A DNA stretch of 64,000 nt from NCBI RefSeq assembly GCF_000468755.1, contig NZ_AWEZ01000017.1:42404-106403 (forward strand). Reading direction: 5' to 3'. Below the pieces are notes generated by a model, which did not search any database, had not been told where the DNA came from, and saw only the letters and a program-made list of their open reading frames with translations. This document shows positions 8,199 to 16,163 of the stretch, in pieces (position 1 is the stretch's first letter; each line of letters begins with the position of its first letter). This DNA comes from Olsenella profusa F0195 (GTDB lineage Bacteria > Actinomycetota > Coriobacteriia > Coriobacteriales > Atopobiaceae). A program made the position numbers and the translations under genes.

Positions 8199-9035
8199 CT
8201 ACGCAGGTTGAGAGAGCAGCTGCGTATGAGCGAGGTTGCGATAGAGTGGCGATGTCTGCAATAGTTGTACGTGAGTGCCCTCGTCAACCACCCGCCCACC
8301 ATCAAGTACCAGTATGTCGTCCGCATCCACAACTGTCGAAAGACGGTGCGCCACAATACTGCGAGCGCTGTGTGGTGCGTAGCAATCGATCAGGTTTTGG
8401 GCAAGCTCCTCGTTTGCCCCATCAAGATTGGATGTTGACTCATCGAGCAGGAGCAGTTCGGGTTCCCTCAGTAGGGCCCTCAGCAACGCAAGCCTCTGAC
8501 GCTCCCCACCAGAAAGCAGCACTCCATGCTCACCAACGTCGGCATCCAATCCATCGTGTGATCCATTGCACACGTCAATGAGGTTACATGCCTGAAGCAT
8601 GCACATGAGCTTGGCATCATTCACCTGTGAGATTCCAAGGGTCAAATTGTCTCTGATGGTTCCTGACAGAATGGGGGCATCCTGCTCCACATAAGCGATA
8701 TGGTTGCGCACGATGCGACGATCGAGGCTAGCGACGTCAGCCCCTTTGAAAAAGATCGTTCCGCCCACAGGATCATAGAGTCGCGAGATAAGATCGAGCA
8801 CGGTACTCTTCCCGGCACCCGAGGGTCCCACTATTGCAAGCGCCTCTAAGAGAGAGGTGACACCAATGCAACGTTTTTTGCCACCTTGAACCCCGTTTGC
8901 CAGACGTTATCACACTGCTCCTCGATTTAATAGGCCAAGTATGACAATTGCTACTAGCAGCTTTGTTTGTTTGAGCACCCCATAGAACAGCTCTCCCAGG
9001 GCGGCTCTCCTGTCAAACCCATTGGGTGCATTCAC
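8199..9035 (-). pseudogene. ABC exporter (TMD-NBD type), internally deleted and frameshifted
   Basis: Three disconnected pieces of one exporter remain. A 41-residue start (GTG 9035, stop at 8910) reads RRAALGELFYGVLKQTKLLV, like the cytoplasmic lead-in and first membrane helix. About 300 residues of membrane domain are then missing. The nucleotide-binding domain resumes in another frame (WQTGFKVAKNVALVSPLS, about 8840-8912), shifts frame again, and runs intact from AIVGPSGAGKST (8831) through the signature LLSGGERQRLALLRALL, Walker B ELLLLDEST and H-loop IVAHRLST to 8199. The GTG start overlaps the TGA of the permease gene (GTGA), showing former coupling. Intact members are about 570-600 residues. 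The original substrate is unknown, possibly a peptide. Confidence 0.75.
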
Positions 9036-9811
9036 GTCTGCACCCCCCTCCTCTGAAAGAGAAAGCCGGCCAACGCCATGAAAACCACGACCCATATCGT
9101 GAGGACAAGGAGTGCGACACCAGGCCCAAGGCCGGCAGAGGGGGTCTCTGCCACAATAGAAGAGGGGTCATACAACTGCACTCCCGCAGAAAAGGGCAAG
9201 TACTGCGCTCCAGGCATGAGATGCACCAAGACCAGCGTGAACTGTGATGTAACGATCAGGATCAGGAGAGGCGTCAGAGCCTGACGACAGATTATCGTAA
9301 GCGCAAAGCTTAGCAGCGCTATGGCGGCCCAGCTGACTATCGCCCCACCCAAGCTCAACAGGTAGGAAACAGTAATTCCACCATGCAGGATGCCAACCTC
9401 CCCAAGCTGCAGTTGGCTTATGAACGCAACAAGGGGAACGACGACCATTCCCAAGAGCAGCGAAACAACGCCAACGGCAAGCGCCTTGGCCCCAAGGAGA
9501 CGCAGACGATTCGGAACCGCAAGTAACGACACCTTGAGCTGGTCAAATTGATACTCACTACTGACAGATATGCTTCCCAGAAGTATGAGAAAAACCTGGC
9601 CCAGCTCTATGCCGTCAAACCCAACGGACTCCGGTGTTATGCCCGGAGCAAGTGTGGGGTCACCGGTACTGATCGCGTCTCTCACGGAGGGCGTTGTCAG
9701 CAGCGCATAGAGTGGCAGAAGCACGGTTGTTGCCGCAACTACATACCGAATAAAACGCAGAGTGAGCAACTTCTTGAATTCTGATGAGACCGCACGTGCA
9801 AAAGCCCTCAT
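9032..9811 (-). CDS. ABC-2 type permease (orphan, possible lantibiotic-immunity or peptide exporter type)
   Basis: A 259-residue integral membrane protein with about six predicted helices: RYVVAATTVLLPLYALL, VFLILLGSISVSSEYQF, ALAVGVVSLLLGMVVVPLVA, VSWAAIALLSFALTIIC, LLILIVTSQFTLVLVHL and LLVLTIWVVVFMALAGFLF. The block SSEYQFDQLKVSLLAVPNR is typical of ABC-2 permeases of lantibiotic-immunity-like transporters. ATG 9811 (MRAFARAVSSEFKKL) suits this family; the upstream 35 in-frame residues do not. Its cognate ATPase, usually just upstream, is absent. Codon use and GC are lower than in flanking genes. It is part of the block inserted between tmk and holB. It is intact but, without an ATPase, probably not functional alone. 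Confidence 0.7.
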   Translation of the reverse strand: MRAFARAVSSEFKKLLTLRFIRYVVAATTVLLPLYALLTTPSVRDAISTGDPTLAPGITPESVGFDGIELGQVFLILLGSISVSSEYQFDQLKVSLLAVPNRLRLLGAKALAVGVVSLLLGMVVVPLVAFISQLQLGEVGILHGGITVSYLLSLGGAIVSWAAIALLSFALTIICRQALTPLLILIVTSQFTLVLVHLMPGAQYLPFSAGVQLYDPSSIVAETPSAGLGPGVALLVLTIWVVVFMALAGFLFQRRGVQT

Positions 9812-9940
9812 CCCACCATTCTTACCAAGGCAAGAAGGGCCATGTAAGCCAGTCAAGACAAGGCGAGACACTTCGATCGCGCGATATGAGACACATGCCA
9901 GCCAACGCTGCAGCATCTTTCATCTTTGATTCCCAAACAA

Positions 9941-10002
9941 GCAAAGGGCCCTGAGATACAGGGATACCCACGCACCTATGTCAGTCTCCTCCTGCCAACA
10001 TG
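9941..10002 (-). pseudogene. vestigial copy of the holB leader and first codons
   Basis: Bases 9955-10002 align without gaps to 7711-7758, the ribosome-binding site and first codons of holB. I count 34 of 48 identical, and the similarity continues more weakly to about 9941. The GGCAGGAGGAGACTGAC site is kept, but the start codon is ATA instead of ATG. It abuts the tmk stop at 10003, exactly where holB would start in an uninterrupted tmk-holB operon. The rest of 9812-9940 shows no gene. Confidence 0.7.
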
Positions 10003-10650
10003 TCACAACGGGTGGAAGTCAAGCTGCGGAAACGTATGACGGACAAGGGACGCGACACGCAGGGAGACCTCATCCTCCGAGGCGTCGGCATCCACCACCA
10101 TCACGCGACCAGGCTCCATCCCCGCAAGCTCGAGATATGCATCGCGGACCCGCTCCTGAAACTGGGCCCCTTCGGCCTCAAGCCTGTCTACGCCGCCCTT
10201 GGTAGCACGACGCAACGCGAGCTGGGGGTCAAGGTCAAGAAGGAACGTGAGGTCCGGCACAAGGCCACAGCTCCCCAAGAGATTGCAGGACAGCGTGACG
10301 TCCCTGTCCACCCCTCGTCCGCCATACTGGTAGGCAAACGTGGAATCAAAGAAGCGGTCGCTCACGACGATGGCCCCCCGCTCCAGCGAGGGCTGGATTA
10401 CCTGTCGCACGAGCTGGGCCCTAGACGCGTTCATGAGCAGGAGCTCGCACTCGTCTGCCATCTCGTCGCTACGGGGGTCGAGCAGGATGGCCCGTATCCG
10501 CTCGCCAATGGGCGTACCACCGGGCTCACGCAGGAGGATGACCTCCATGCCGGCGGCCTCAAGCGCATGTGCCAGGCGATGCGCCTGAGTAGTCTTGCCA
10601 GAGCCATCGATGCCCTCGAACGTTAGGAAGATGCCACGCTCGCCGTTCAT
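10003..10650 (-). CDS. tmk: thymidylate kinase
   Basis: A 215-residue enzyme phosphorylating dTMP to dTDP with ATP. The P-loop is FLTFEGIDGSGKTTQAHRL. The DRx motif (VVSDRFFDSTFAYQYGGRG) and REPGGTPIGERIR, which binds the nucleotide base, are present, as is LLDLDPQLALRRATKG. The ATG at 10650 overlaps the topA stop as ATGA, and an AAGGGGCAG site precedes it. It is part of the topA-tmk-(insert)-holB-ricT-queD operon. Confidence 0.95.
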   Translation of the reverse strand: MNGERGIFLTFEGIDGSGKTTQAHRLAHALEAAGMEVILLREPGGTPIGERIRAILLDPRSDEMADECELLLMNASRAQLVRQVIQPSLERGAIVVSDRFFDSTFAYQYGGRGVDRDVTLSCNLLGSCGLVPDLTFLLDLDPQLALRRATKGGVDRLEAEGAQFQERVRDAYLELAGMEPGRVMVVDADASEDEVSLRVASLVRHTFPQLDFHPL

Positions 10651-13187
10651 GACGCACTGCCCCTTCTTGAACCCGCGCGTGACGCGCTCCTTTTGGCCGA
10701 GGTCCCCCGCTTGCTCCCGCGTCCGCGGGCGGGCTTCTTCTCCTTGCCCGGACAGTCCATGTTCACGCAGATGCGCCAGGGGCCACGCGCCGTCACGACC
10801 TCCACGATGGGCGCGCCGCAGTGGGGGCAGGTCTCGCCCGTGGCGTGCAGCTCGCCGCGCTGCGGCAGGGGGTAGCTCACTCCACACTCGTCGTAGTTGG
10901 TACAGCGGATGAAGCGCTTGCCCGTCCTCTCGCTCTTGTGGGCCACGAGGTCCCCGTGGCGCCCCGCCTCCCTGCAGACGGCGCACTCCCCCACCACCAC
11001 ATCGGGCTCGCGATTGGTCTCGCAGGCGGGGTTGACGCACATCTCGAAGGCCTTGGAGCGGAAGGGCTTGCACTTGATGCGCGGTGCGCCGCACACGGGA
11101 CACACGCCCGCCTCGCCCTCGAGGGGCTCCACCCTCACGTTGGACGGCACGGGATAGGTGACGTCGCAGTCGGGCCAGCCCATGCAGCCGATGAAGCTTC
11201 CGCGCGTCTTGGCGGAGCGCTTCATCACGAGGTCCTTGCCGCATCTGGGACATACGCCCACCTTGGCGTCGGCCGTCACGGCATCCGCGATGGCCTCGCC
11301 GAGATCCTCCTTGTGCTCGATGAGCGCGTCCACCATGCCCGCAAGCAGCGCGCGCGAGTGCGTGACGACCTGCTCCTGGGTGTCGGCTCCCTCGGCGACC
11401 TTGGTCATGTCGGCCTCGAGCTCCGCCGTCATGTCGGGCGTGGTGATGTGCGGGGCATAGGCATGCAGCGCCTCGATGACGGCCATGCCCAGCTGGCTGG
11501 GTTCCACCGGATCGTTCTTGATGTACTTCACGTCCAGGAGGCGCTGGATGATGTTGGCGCGCGTGGACTTGGTGCCCAGGCCGCGGCGCTCCATCTCCTG
11601 GATGAGACGACCCTGGCTGTAGCGCGCGGGCGGCTCCGTCTGCTTGGCCTCAAGGCCCAGGGAGACCACGTCCACCACGTCACCTTGGGCGAGCGCCGGC
11701 AGCACCTCGTCCTTGCGCTGGCCGAAGGGGTAGATGCCGCGGAAGCCCTCCTTCACGATGACGGTGCCCGAGGAGGTGAAGGGCTCATTGGCGATGTCAA
11801 GCGAGAGCTTGGTGGACTCGCTGACCGACGGCTCGGAGAGCGTGGCCAGGAAGCGGCGGGCGATGAGGTTGTAGAGGCGCCAGGCCGCACCGTCGAGACG
11901 GTCGGGGTCCGCCGCGCCCGTGGGGTAGATGGGCGGGTGGTCGGTGGTCTCCTGCTTGCCGCGGGTGGCCGTGAGCCTGCCCTTCCCGAGCAGCTCCGTG
12001 CAGCAGGGCCGGTACTGCGGGACGGCCGAGAGCGTGCGCACGCAGCCCTTGAGGTCGAGCGATCTGGGATACACGGTGTTGTCCACGCGCGGGTAGCTGA
12101 TGAGGCCGTCCATGTAGAGCGACTCGGCCAGCCGCATCGTGCGTGCGGGCGAGATGCCGATGGAGGCGGCCGCGGCCTGCAGCGAGGTGGTGTTGAAGGG
12201 CGCGGGCGGCCGCGTGGTGCGACGCTTCCTCTCCACGCCCGTCACCGTGGCAGTCGTCGCGCCCCTGACATGCGCATAGGCGACGTCCGCGGCGGCCTTG
12301 TCCTTGAAGCGCGCCGTGGCGTGCGTGGCCTTGAACGCCACGTCCTCGCCGCGCTGGCCTTGGGGTGCCAGCAGGCCCGAGAGCACCCAGTAGTCCTCCG
12401 GCACGAAGGCCTCGCGCTCGCGCTCCTTCTCCACCACGAGGGCCAGCGTGGGCGTCTGCACGCGGCCGGCCGAGCGCACGTTGCCAAAGCCGCCAAAGCG
12501 CGCCATGGTGAGGTAGCGCGTGAGCACGGCGCCCCAGATGAGGTCGATGCACTGGCGGCTCTCGCCCGCATCGGCGAGGTCCTGGTCGAGCTCCACCAGG
12601 TGGGAGAAGGCATGGTCGATCTCGGCCTTGGTGAAGGCGGAGTAGCGGGCGCGCGAGACGGGGGTGCCGGGCGCCACCTCGCACATCTGGCGCAGGGCGT
12701 CCGAGCCGATGAGCTCGCCCTCGCGGTCGAAGTCCGTGCCGATGACGATGGAGTCCGCCTTCCTGGCAAGGTTCTTGAGGGCGCGGATGATGCCCTTCTC
12801 GGCGGGGAGCTTCTCCACGGGAGCCCATACCAGATAGGGCAGGCTCGGCACCTTCCAGCCCTTGATGTCGATGCCGTCCTTGAGGAAGGGCTTGCGCTTG
12901 GTGTCGTACGGTGGCCGGGCCAACGTCTCCGGCACGGTGGCTGGCATCACCTCGCCCTCCGCCGTGACGGCAAACCACCCCTCCTTCTTTGAGTAGTGCA
13001 GCTCATGGGGGAAGTCGGGAGCCATGATGTGGCCCCTCAGGCCGATGGTGACCCACTCCTCCCCCTCATGCGTGAAGCGGTAGACTGGCGTGTCGTACAC
13101 CTTGTCGGCCGTGGGCTTGCCAGAGGTCGAGAGCAGCCGTGCGATCTGCTGTGCGGCATCGTTCTTCTCGGTGACAACGAGCTTCAA
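10647..13187 (-). CDS. topA: DNA topoisomerase I (type IA, archaeal-like TopA)
   Basis: An 846-residue type IA topoisomerase that relaxes negative supercoils. The TOPRIM domain has Glu in VVTEKNDAAQQIAR and the acidic triad IVIGTDFDREGELIG. The catalytic Tyr lies in GLISYPRVDNTVYP, whose wording fits the archaeal TopA subgroup rather than E. coli TopA. Four C-terminal zinc-binding modules (CPRCGKDL, CPVCGAP, CAVCREAG, CPHCGAP) precede a Lys/Arg/Ser-rich tail (RGRGSKRGTSAKRSASRAGS). The start is TTG 13187 with AAGGAG 8 bases upstream. It is coupled to tmk by ATGA. Another TopA may exist elsewhere in the genome. Confidence 0.93.
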   Translation of the reverse strand: MKLVVTEKNDAAQQIARLLSTSGKPTADKVYDTPVYRFTHEGEEWVTIGLRGHIMAPDFPHELHYSKKEGWFAVTAEGEVMPATVPETLARPPYDTKRKPFLKDGIDIKGWKVPSLPYLVWAPVEKLPAEKGIIRALKNLARKADSIVIGTDFDREGELIGSDALRQMCEVAPGTPVSRARYSAFTKAEIDHAFSHLVELDQDLADAGESRQCIDLIWGAVLTRYLTMARFGGFGNVRSAGRVQTPTLALVVEKEREREAFVPEDYWVLSGLLAPQGQRGEDVAFKATHATARFKDKAAADVAYAHVRGATTATVTGVERKRRTTRPPAPFNTTSLQAAAASIGISPARTMRLAESLYMDGLISYPRVDNTVYPRSLDLKGCVRTLSAVPQYRPCCTELLGKGRLTATRGKQETTDHPPIYPTGAADPDRLDGAAWRLYNLIARRFLATLSEPSVSESTKLSLDIANEPFTSSGTVIVKEGFRGIYPFGQRKDEVLPALAQGDVVDVVSLGLEAKQTEPPARYSQGRLIQEMERRGLGTKSTRANIIQRLLDVKYIKNDPVEPSQLGMAVIEALHAYAPHITTPDMTAELEADMTKVAEGADTQEQVVTHSRALLAGMVDALIEHKEDLGEAIADAVTADAKVGVCPRCGKDLVMKRSAKTRGSFIGCMGWPDCDVTYPVPSNVRVEPLEGEAGVCPVCGAPRIKCKPFRSKAFEMCVNPACETNREPDVVVGECAVCREAGRHGDLVAHKSERTGKRFIRCTNYDECGVSYPLPQRGELHATGETCPHCGAPIVEVVTARGPWRICVNMDCPGKEKKPARGRGSKRGTSAKRSASRAGSRRGSAS

Positions 13188-13222
13188 GATCAGCTCCTTC
13201 GTGCGTGTGTTGCAGGGACGTG

Positions 13223-13231
13223 ACTATAGCA
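13223..13231 (-). promoter_or_regulatory. extended -10 promoter element upstream of topA
   Basis: On the minus strand the sequence reads TGCTATAGT, an extended -10 (TGn plus TATAGT) about 35-45 bases upstream of the topA TTG. No clear -35 hexamer is seen. Confidence 0.35.
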
Positions 13232-13307
13232 GAGATGACAGCGCAGCCGTGGGGCGCGCCGGCACGGCAGGACCCAGACACCAAAGATGTCCCACGGCAC
13301 ACCGAGG

Positions 13308-14102
13308 CTACTCCGTCCCCTCCTCGTACCTGTGCTCCTGGTACTCCTCGCGACTCCACTTGAGAGACTCCTTGCCGTCACGCGCGACGAGCACGTAGCG
13401 GGCCACGAACAGGGCAAGCTCGTAGAGGGCGACGAGGGCCGCGAACATGAGGATCATGGTGACGGGCGAGGCGTCGGGCGTGACGATGCTGGAGATGACG
13501 AGCAGCGCCACGTAGATGTAGCGCCACTGCCCGCGGAACGTCTTGTAGGGCACGATGTGCAGGATGGACAGGTAGAAGATGATGAGCGGCAGCTGGAACG
13601 CAAAGCCAAAGCCAATCTCCAGCAGCATCATGATGTTGAGGAAGTCCTCGGCATTGGGCATGACGGCCGCAAACTCCAACGATTGCTGCACCATCCATCC
13701 GATGGCCGCGCGCTGGATGACGAAGTAGCAGAACAGCATGCCAAAGAAGAACAGGAAGACCATGGCGGCCACCGTCGGCACCACCCACTTGCGCTCGTTG
13801 GTCTTGAGCGCAGGCAGGAAGAACCCCATGACCTCCCAGATGATGATGGGCGTACAGATGATCATGCCGAAGAACAGCGCCACCTTGAAGCGGATGGTGA
13901 AACCGCCCAGGACGCTGAACACGGTGAGGTTGGCCCCGGCAAGCTCGTCGCGCACGGGATCCATGAGCATGTCGATGAGCGTGGGCGTGGCGGCATAGAC
14001 CACCACGGCCGTGATGGCGAGCGACACCACGATGATGGTGAGACGGCGCCTCAGCTCCCCCAGGTGATCCATGAGGGGCATGCGGGCTGGTCCGATGGGC
14101 AT
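13308..14102 (-). CDS. tatC: Sec-independent protein translocase TatC
   Basis: A 264-residue inner-membrane receptor of the twin-arginine pathway. The conserved N-terminus MPLMDHLGELRRRL and the periplasmic FSVLGGFTIRFKVALFFG block with the following Pro-rich loop are present. Six membrane helices can be seen, including AITAVVVYAA, VAMMVFLFFFGMLFCY-like segments and PVTMILMFAALVALYELAL. The acidic C-terminal tail (EEYQEHRYEEGTE) is cytoplasmic. It lies 3 bases after tatA and is the last gene of the TPR-STAS-tatA-tatC group. A Tat-type lipoprotein signal occurs in the window (amino-acid binding protein near 37.5 kb). Confidence 0.95.
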   Translation of the reverse strand: MPIGPARMPLMDHLGELRRRLTIIVVSLAITAVVVYAATPTLIDMLMDPVRDELAGANLTVFSVLGGFTIRFKVALFFGMIICTPIIIWEVMGFFLPALKTNERKWVVPTVAAMVFLFFFGMLFCYFVIQRAAIGWMVQQSLEFAAVMPNAEDFLNIMMLLEIGFGFAFQLPLIIFYLSILHIVPYKTFRGQWRYIYVALLVISSIVTPDASPVTMILMFAALVALYELALFVARYVLVARDGKESLKWSREEYQEHRYEEGTE

Positions 14103-14105
14103 GGG

Positions 14106-14696
14106 CTACTCCTCCCCCTCGGTCGCCCCGGCAGGGCTGCCGTCGTCTAAGCCCATGCCGTCCGACGCGACGGGTTCGGCTCTCTCGGGCTTGAGCGCAT
14201 AGAGGGCGGCGGCGCTCGTATCGGGCATGGCCTCGTGCGGCGACGCCTCCGCGGGCGCCTCATGTGGGGTGGCCGACGCAGGGGTGTCCTCAGGGGCCTG
14301 TGCGACGGCGGGCGGCTCGGGCGCGGTGGGAGCGGCACCAGCCGTCCCCTCAGCCTCCTCCTTGGCCGTGCGCTCGGCCTCGAGACGTGCCTTGCGTTCG
14401 GCGAACGTCTCGTTCGCACGCCTTGTGGGCACCGACTCGTTCTCGAGGTCCGCGTCCTCCTCCAGGGCCGCCGCACGGCGCCTGCCCTTCTCCTGGGCCT
14501 TGGGATCGGCCATGGCATCGTTCAGGGGGTCCATGACCTGGTTCTGGACGACCTCGGAGAAGCCCTCCTGAGCGTCTCGGAACTGTCTGAGCGCGCGCCC
14601 AATGGTCCTGCCCATGCCGGGCAGCTTGTCGGGCCCAAAGATCAGGAACGCAAAGAGCACGATGATCGCGAACTCGGTCTCGCCTATTCCAAACAA
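14106..14696 (-). CDS. Sec-independent translocase TatA/TatB
   Basis: A 196-residue protein with a single N-terminal helix (FAIIVLFAFLIFGPDKLPG), the FGP hinge, an amphipathic helix (GRTIGRALRQFRDAQEGF) and a long Ala/Pro/Glu-rich cytoplasmic tail. The acidic residue just before the helix (GETEF) and the length are more TatB-like, while FGIG resembles TatA; only one such gene is present here. The start is TTG 14696 with a strong AGGAGG site; no ATG is available in this frame. Operon with tatC. Confidence 0.88.
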   Translation of the reverse strand: MFGIGETEFAIIVLFAFLIFGPDKLPGMGRTIGRALRQFRDAQEGFSEVVQNQVMDPLNDAMADPKAQEKGRRRAAALEEDADLENESVPTRRANETFAERKARLEAERTAKEEAEGTAGAAPTAPEPPAVAQAPEDTPASATPHEAPAEASPHEAMPDTSAAALYALKPERAEPVASDGMGLDDGSPAGATEGEE

Positions 14697-14726
14697 GTGG
14701 TACCTCCTGGCAATGAGAACCCGTCG

Positions 14727-15038
14727 CTACTCGATGACGCCAAGTTCCTTGGAGACCCCCAAGAGCCCCAAGACGCGGGACACGTTGGGCTGGGGATGCA
14801 GCACGTTGAACGTGCGCGAGAGCTCGCCCGCACGATGGGCGGCACCCACGAGCACGCCAATGCCCGTGGAGTCGATGTAGCTGACCTGCGAGAGTTCGAC
14901 CTCGATGGATGCGGAGGGACCCTCAAGCACCCTGTTCAGCTCGTCGCGAAGATCAGATGCATTGGAGACGTCAACCTCACCCGAAACGGCAACGAGGATG
15001 CCATCGTCCTTGGGCGTACTGGATATCGATATGCTCAT
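14727..15038 (-). CDS. STAS-domain anti-sigma factor antagonist
   Basis: A 103-residue SpoIIAA/RsbV-type protein. Key residues are GEVDVSNASDLRDEL and the phosphorylatable Ser in YIDSTGIGVLVGA. Such proteins release a sigma factor by binding its anti-sigma kinase and are switched off by phosphorylation. No RsbW-like kinase, PP2C phosphatase or sigma gene is in the window. ATG 15038 (MSISISSTPKD) with GGAGCAG upstream was preferred over 15059. It sits between the TPR protein and tatA, in the same direction with short gaps. Confidence 0.88.
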   Translation of the reverse strand: MSISISSTPKDDGILVAVSGEVDVSNASDLRDELNRVLEGPSASIEVELSQVSYIDSTGIGVLVGAAHRAGELSRTFNVLHPQPNVSRVLGLLGVSKELGVIE

Positions 15039-15066
15039 GACTGCTCCATTCAGTCGCATGCTACGT

Positions 15067-15978
15067 CTAGAACCCCACGTTGGTACCCGAGCCAGACGTC
15101 AAGGTGCCCATGAGCCCCTTGCCCGAGCCACCCGTGACGGACGGGGAGCCACCGGTGCCACCGTTGGTGTTCTGCGCGTTGATGGCCTTCAGACGCTGTT
15201 CCGCAAAGCTCTTGGCGCCATACTCGTCATCGGGGTCCGCTGCCTTCGCCTTGTTGTAGGCATCGGTGGCCTTGGTGGCATCACCTTCCCGCTCGTACAC
15301 GAGGCCGAGGTTCGCCCAGGCAAGCCCGAAGTCGGGGTTGCTCTGGGTGAGCGCCTCGAGGTCGGCCTGGGCACCCGAGGCGTCACCACCATAGAGCTTG
15401 CAGAGGGCGATGTGCACGCGCACCACATCGGAATCATTGAGGGCGAGGTACTGGTTGTAGTAGTCCTGTGCCGTGGTCAGCAGGTCCTGGCTGTGCTGCT
15501 TGTCCTGGTCAGTGGTTGCGACGGTGCTTGCCTCATAGCCCCACTGCATGTAGTCGTTGCCCAGCCCCAGCAGGGTCGCCAGATTAGTGGGGTCATCACG
15601 CAGCTTGGACTCGAGGTCGCTCACGAGAGGCTGGTATCTGTCGTCCACGGCGGCGATGCCCGAAGCGGTGCCCGTGTCCGTGCCGGCGGCAGCGGACTGC
15701 TGGTCCTGGTCCTGCTGATCCTGCTGTTGGGCGTTGCGATTGCCAAAGATGCCTGCCAGGGACGGCGTCATCATCGAGACGCCCATGAGGACGGCGAAGA
15801 GGATGATGACGATCTCACGCATCCGCTTCTTCCCACCCATGCGATCGGTGAGCGTGGGCCTGAAGACCTTCTGGCCCCGTTTGTTGGTACCTTTGGCATG
15901 CGTGGCACCCTTCCTCGAAGCACTGCCTCGTGTGCGGGGCGCGGCGTTCCCTGCCTTGGGGCGCTTCCTCTTTCCCAT
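15067..15978 (-). CDS. TPR-repeat membrane-anchored protein
   Basis: A 303-residue protein. A strongly basic N-terminus (MGKRKRPK to about residue 52) precedes one membrane helix (MREIVIILFAVLMGVSMM). A Gln/Asp-rich linker (QQQDQQDQDQQ) and at least two TPR units in the C-terminal half follow: PTNLATLLGLGNDYMQWG and PDFGLAWANLGLVYEREG, then DATKATDAYNKAKAADPDDE. The end is Gly/Ser/Thr-rich. The TPR part is predicted outside the cell. ATG 15978 has AAGGG 8 bases upstream; the GTG at 15987 is an alternative. It is first in the STAS-tatA-tatC group. The function is unknown; TPRs suggest protein docking. Confidence 0.75.
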   Translation of the reverse strand: MGKRKRPKAGNAAPRTRGSASRKGATHAKGTNKRGQKVFRPTLTDRMGGKKRMREIVIILFAVLMGVSMMTPSLAGIFGNRNAQQQDQQDQDQQSAAAGTDTGTASGIAAVDDRYQPLVSDLESKLRDDPTNLATLLGLGNDYMQWGYEASTVATTDQDKQHSQDLLTTAQDYYNQYLALNDSDVVRVHIALCKLYGGDASGAQADLEALTQSNPDFGLAWANLGLVYEREGDATKATDAYNKAKAADPDDEYGAKSFAEQRLKAINAQNTNGGTGGSPSVTGGSGKGLMGTLTSGSGTNVGF

Positions 15979-16163
15979 CCTCACCACCCTTTCTCACGCT
16001 CTCGGCGCGCCATATCCACCCCTCGCGCCACCAGGAGGAGGTATGCAAAAGCCTAGGCATGCCAAGGCCCTCTGCGCAGTAACCCATCCATTCTACAGAA
16101 AGAACGCGGGTGTGCCAGTCGCCATCAGCGTGCGTTCAGAATGAGGAGAATCGACTCATCCAG

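Noticed and set aside
10653..11253. In-frame 5' extension of tmk to 11253
   Set aside because: It runs through the topA coding region in another frame; the family N-terminus and ATGA coupling fix the start at 10650.
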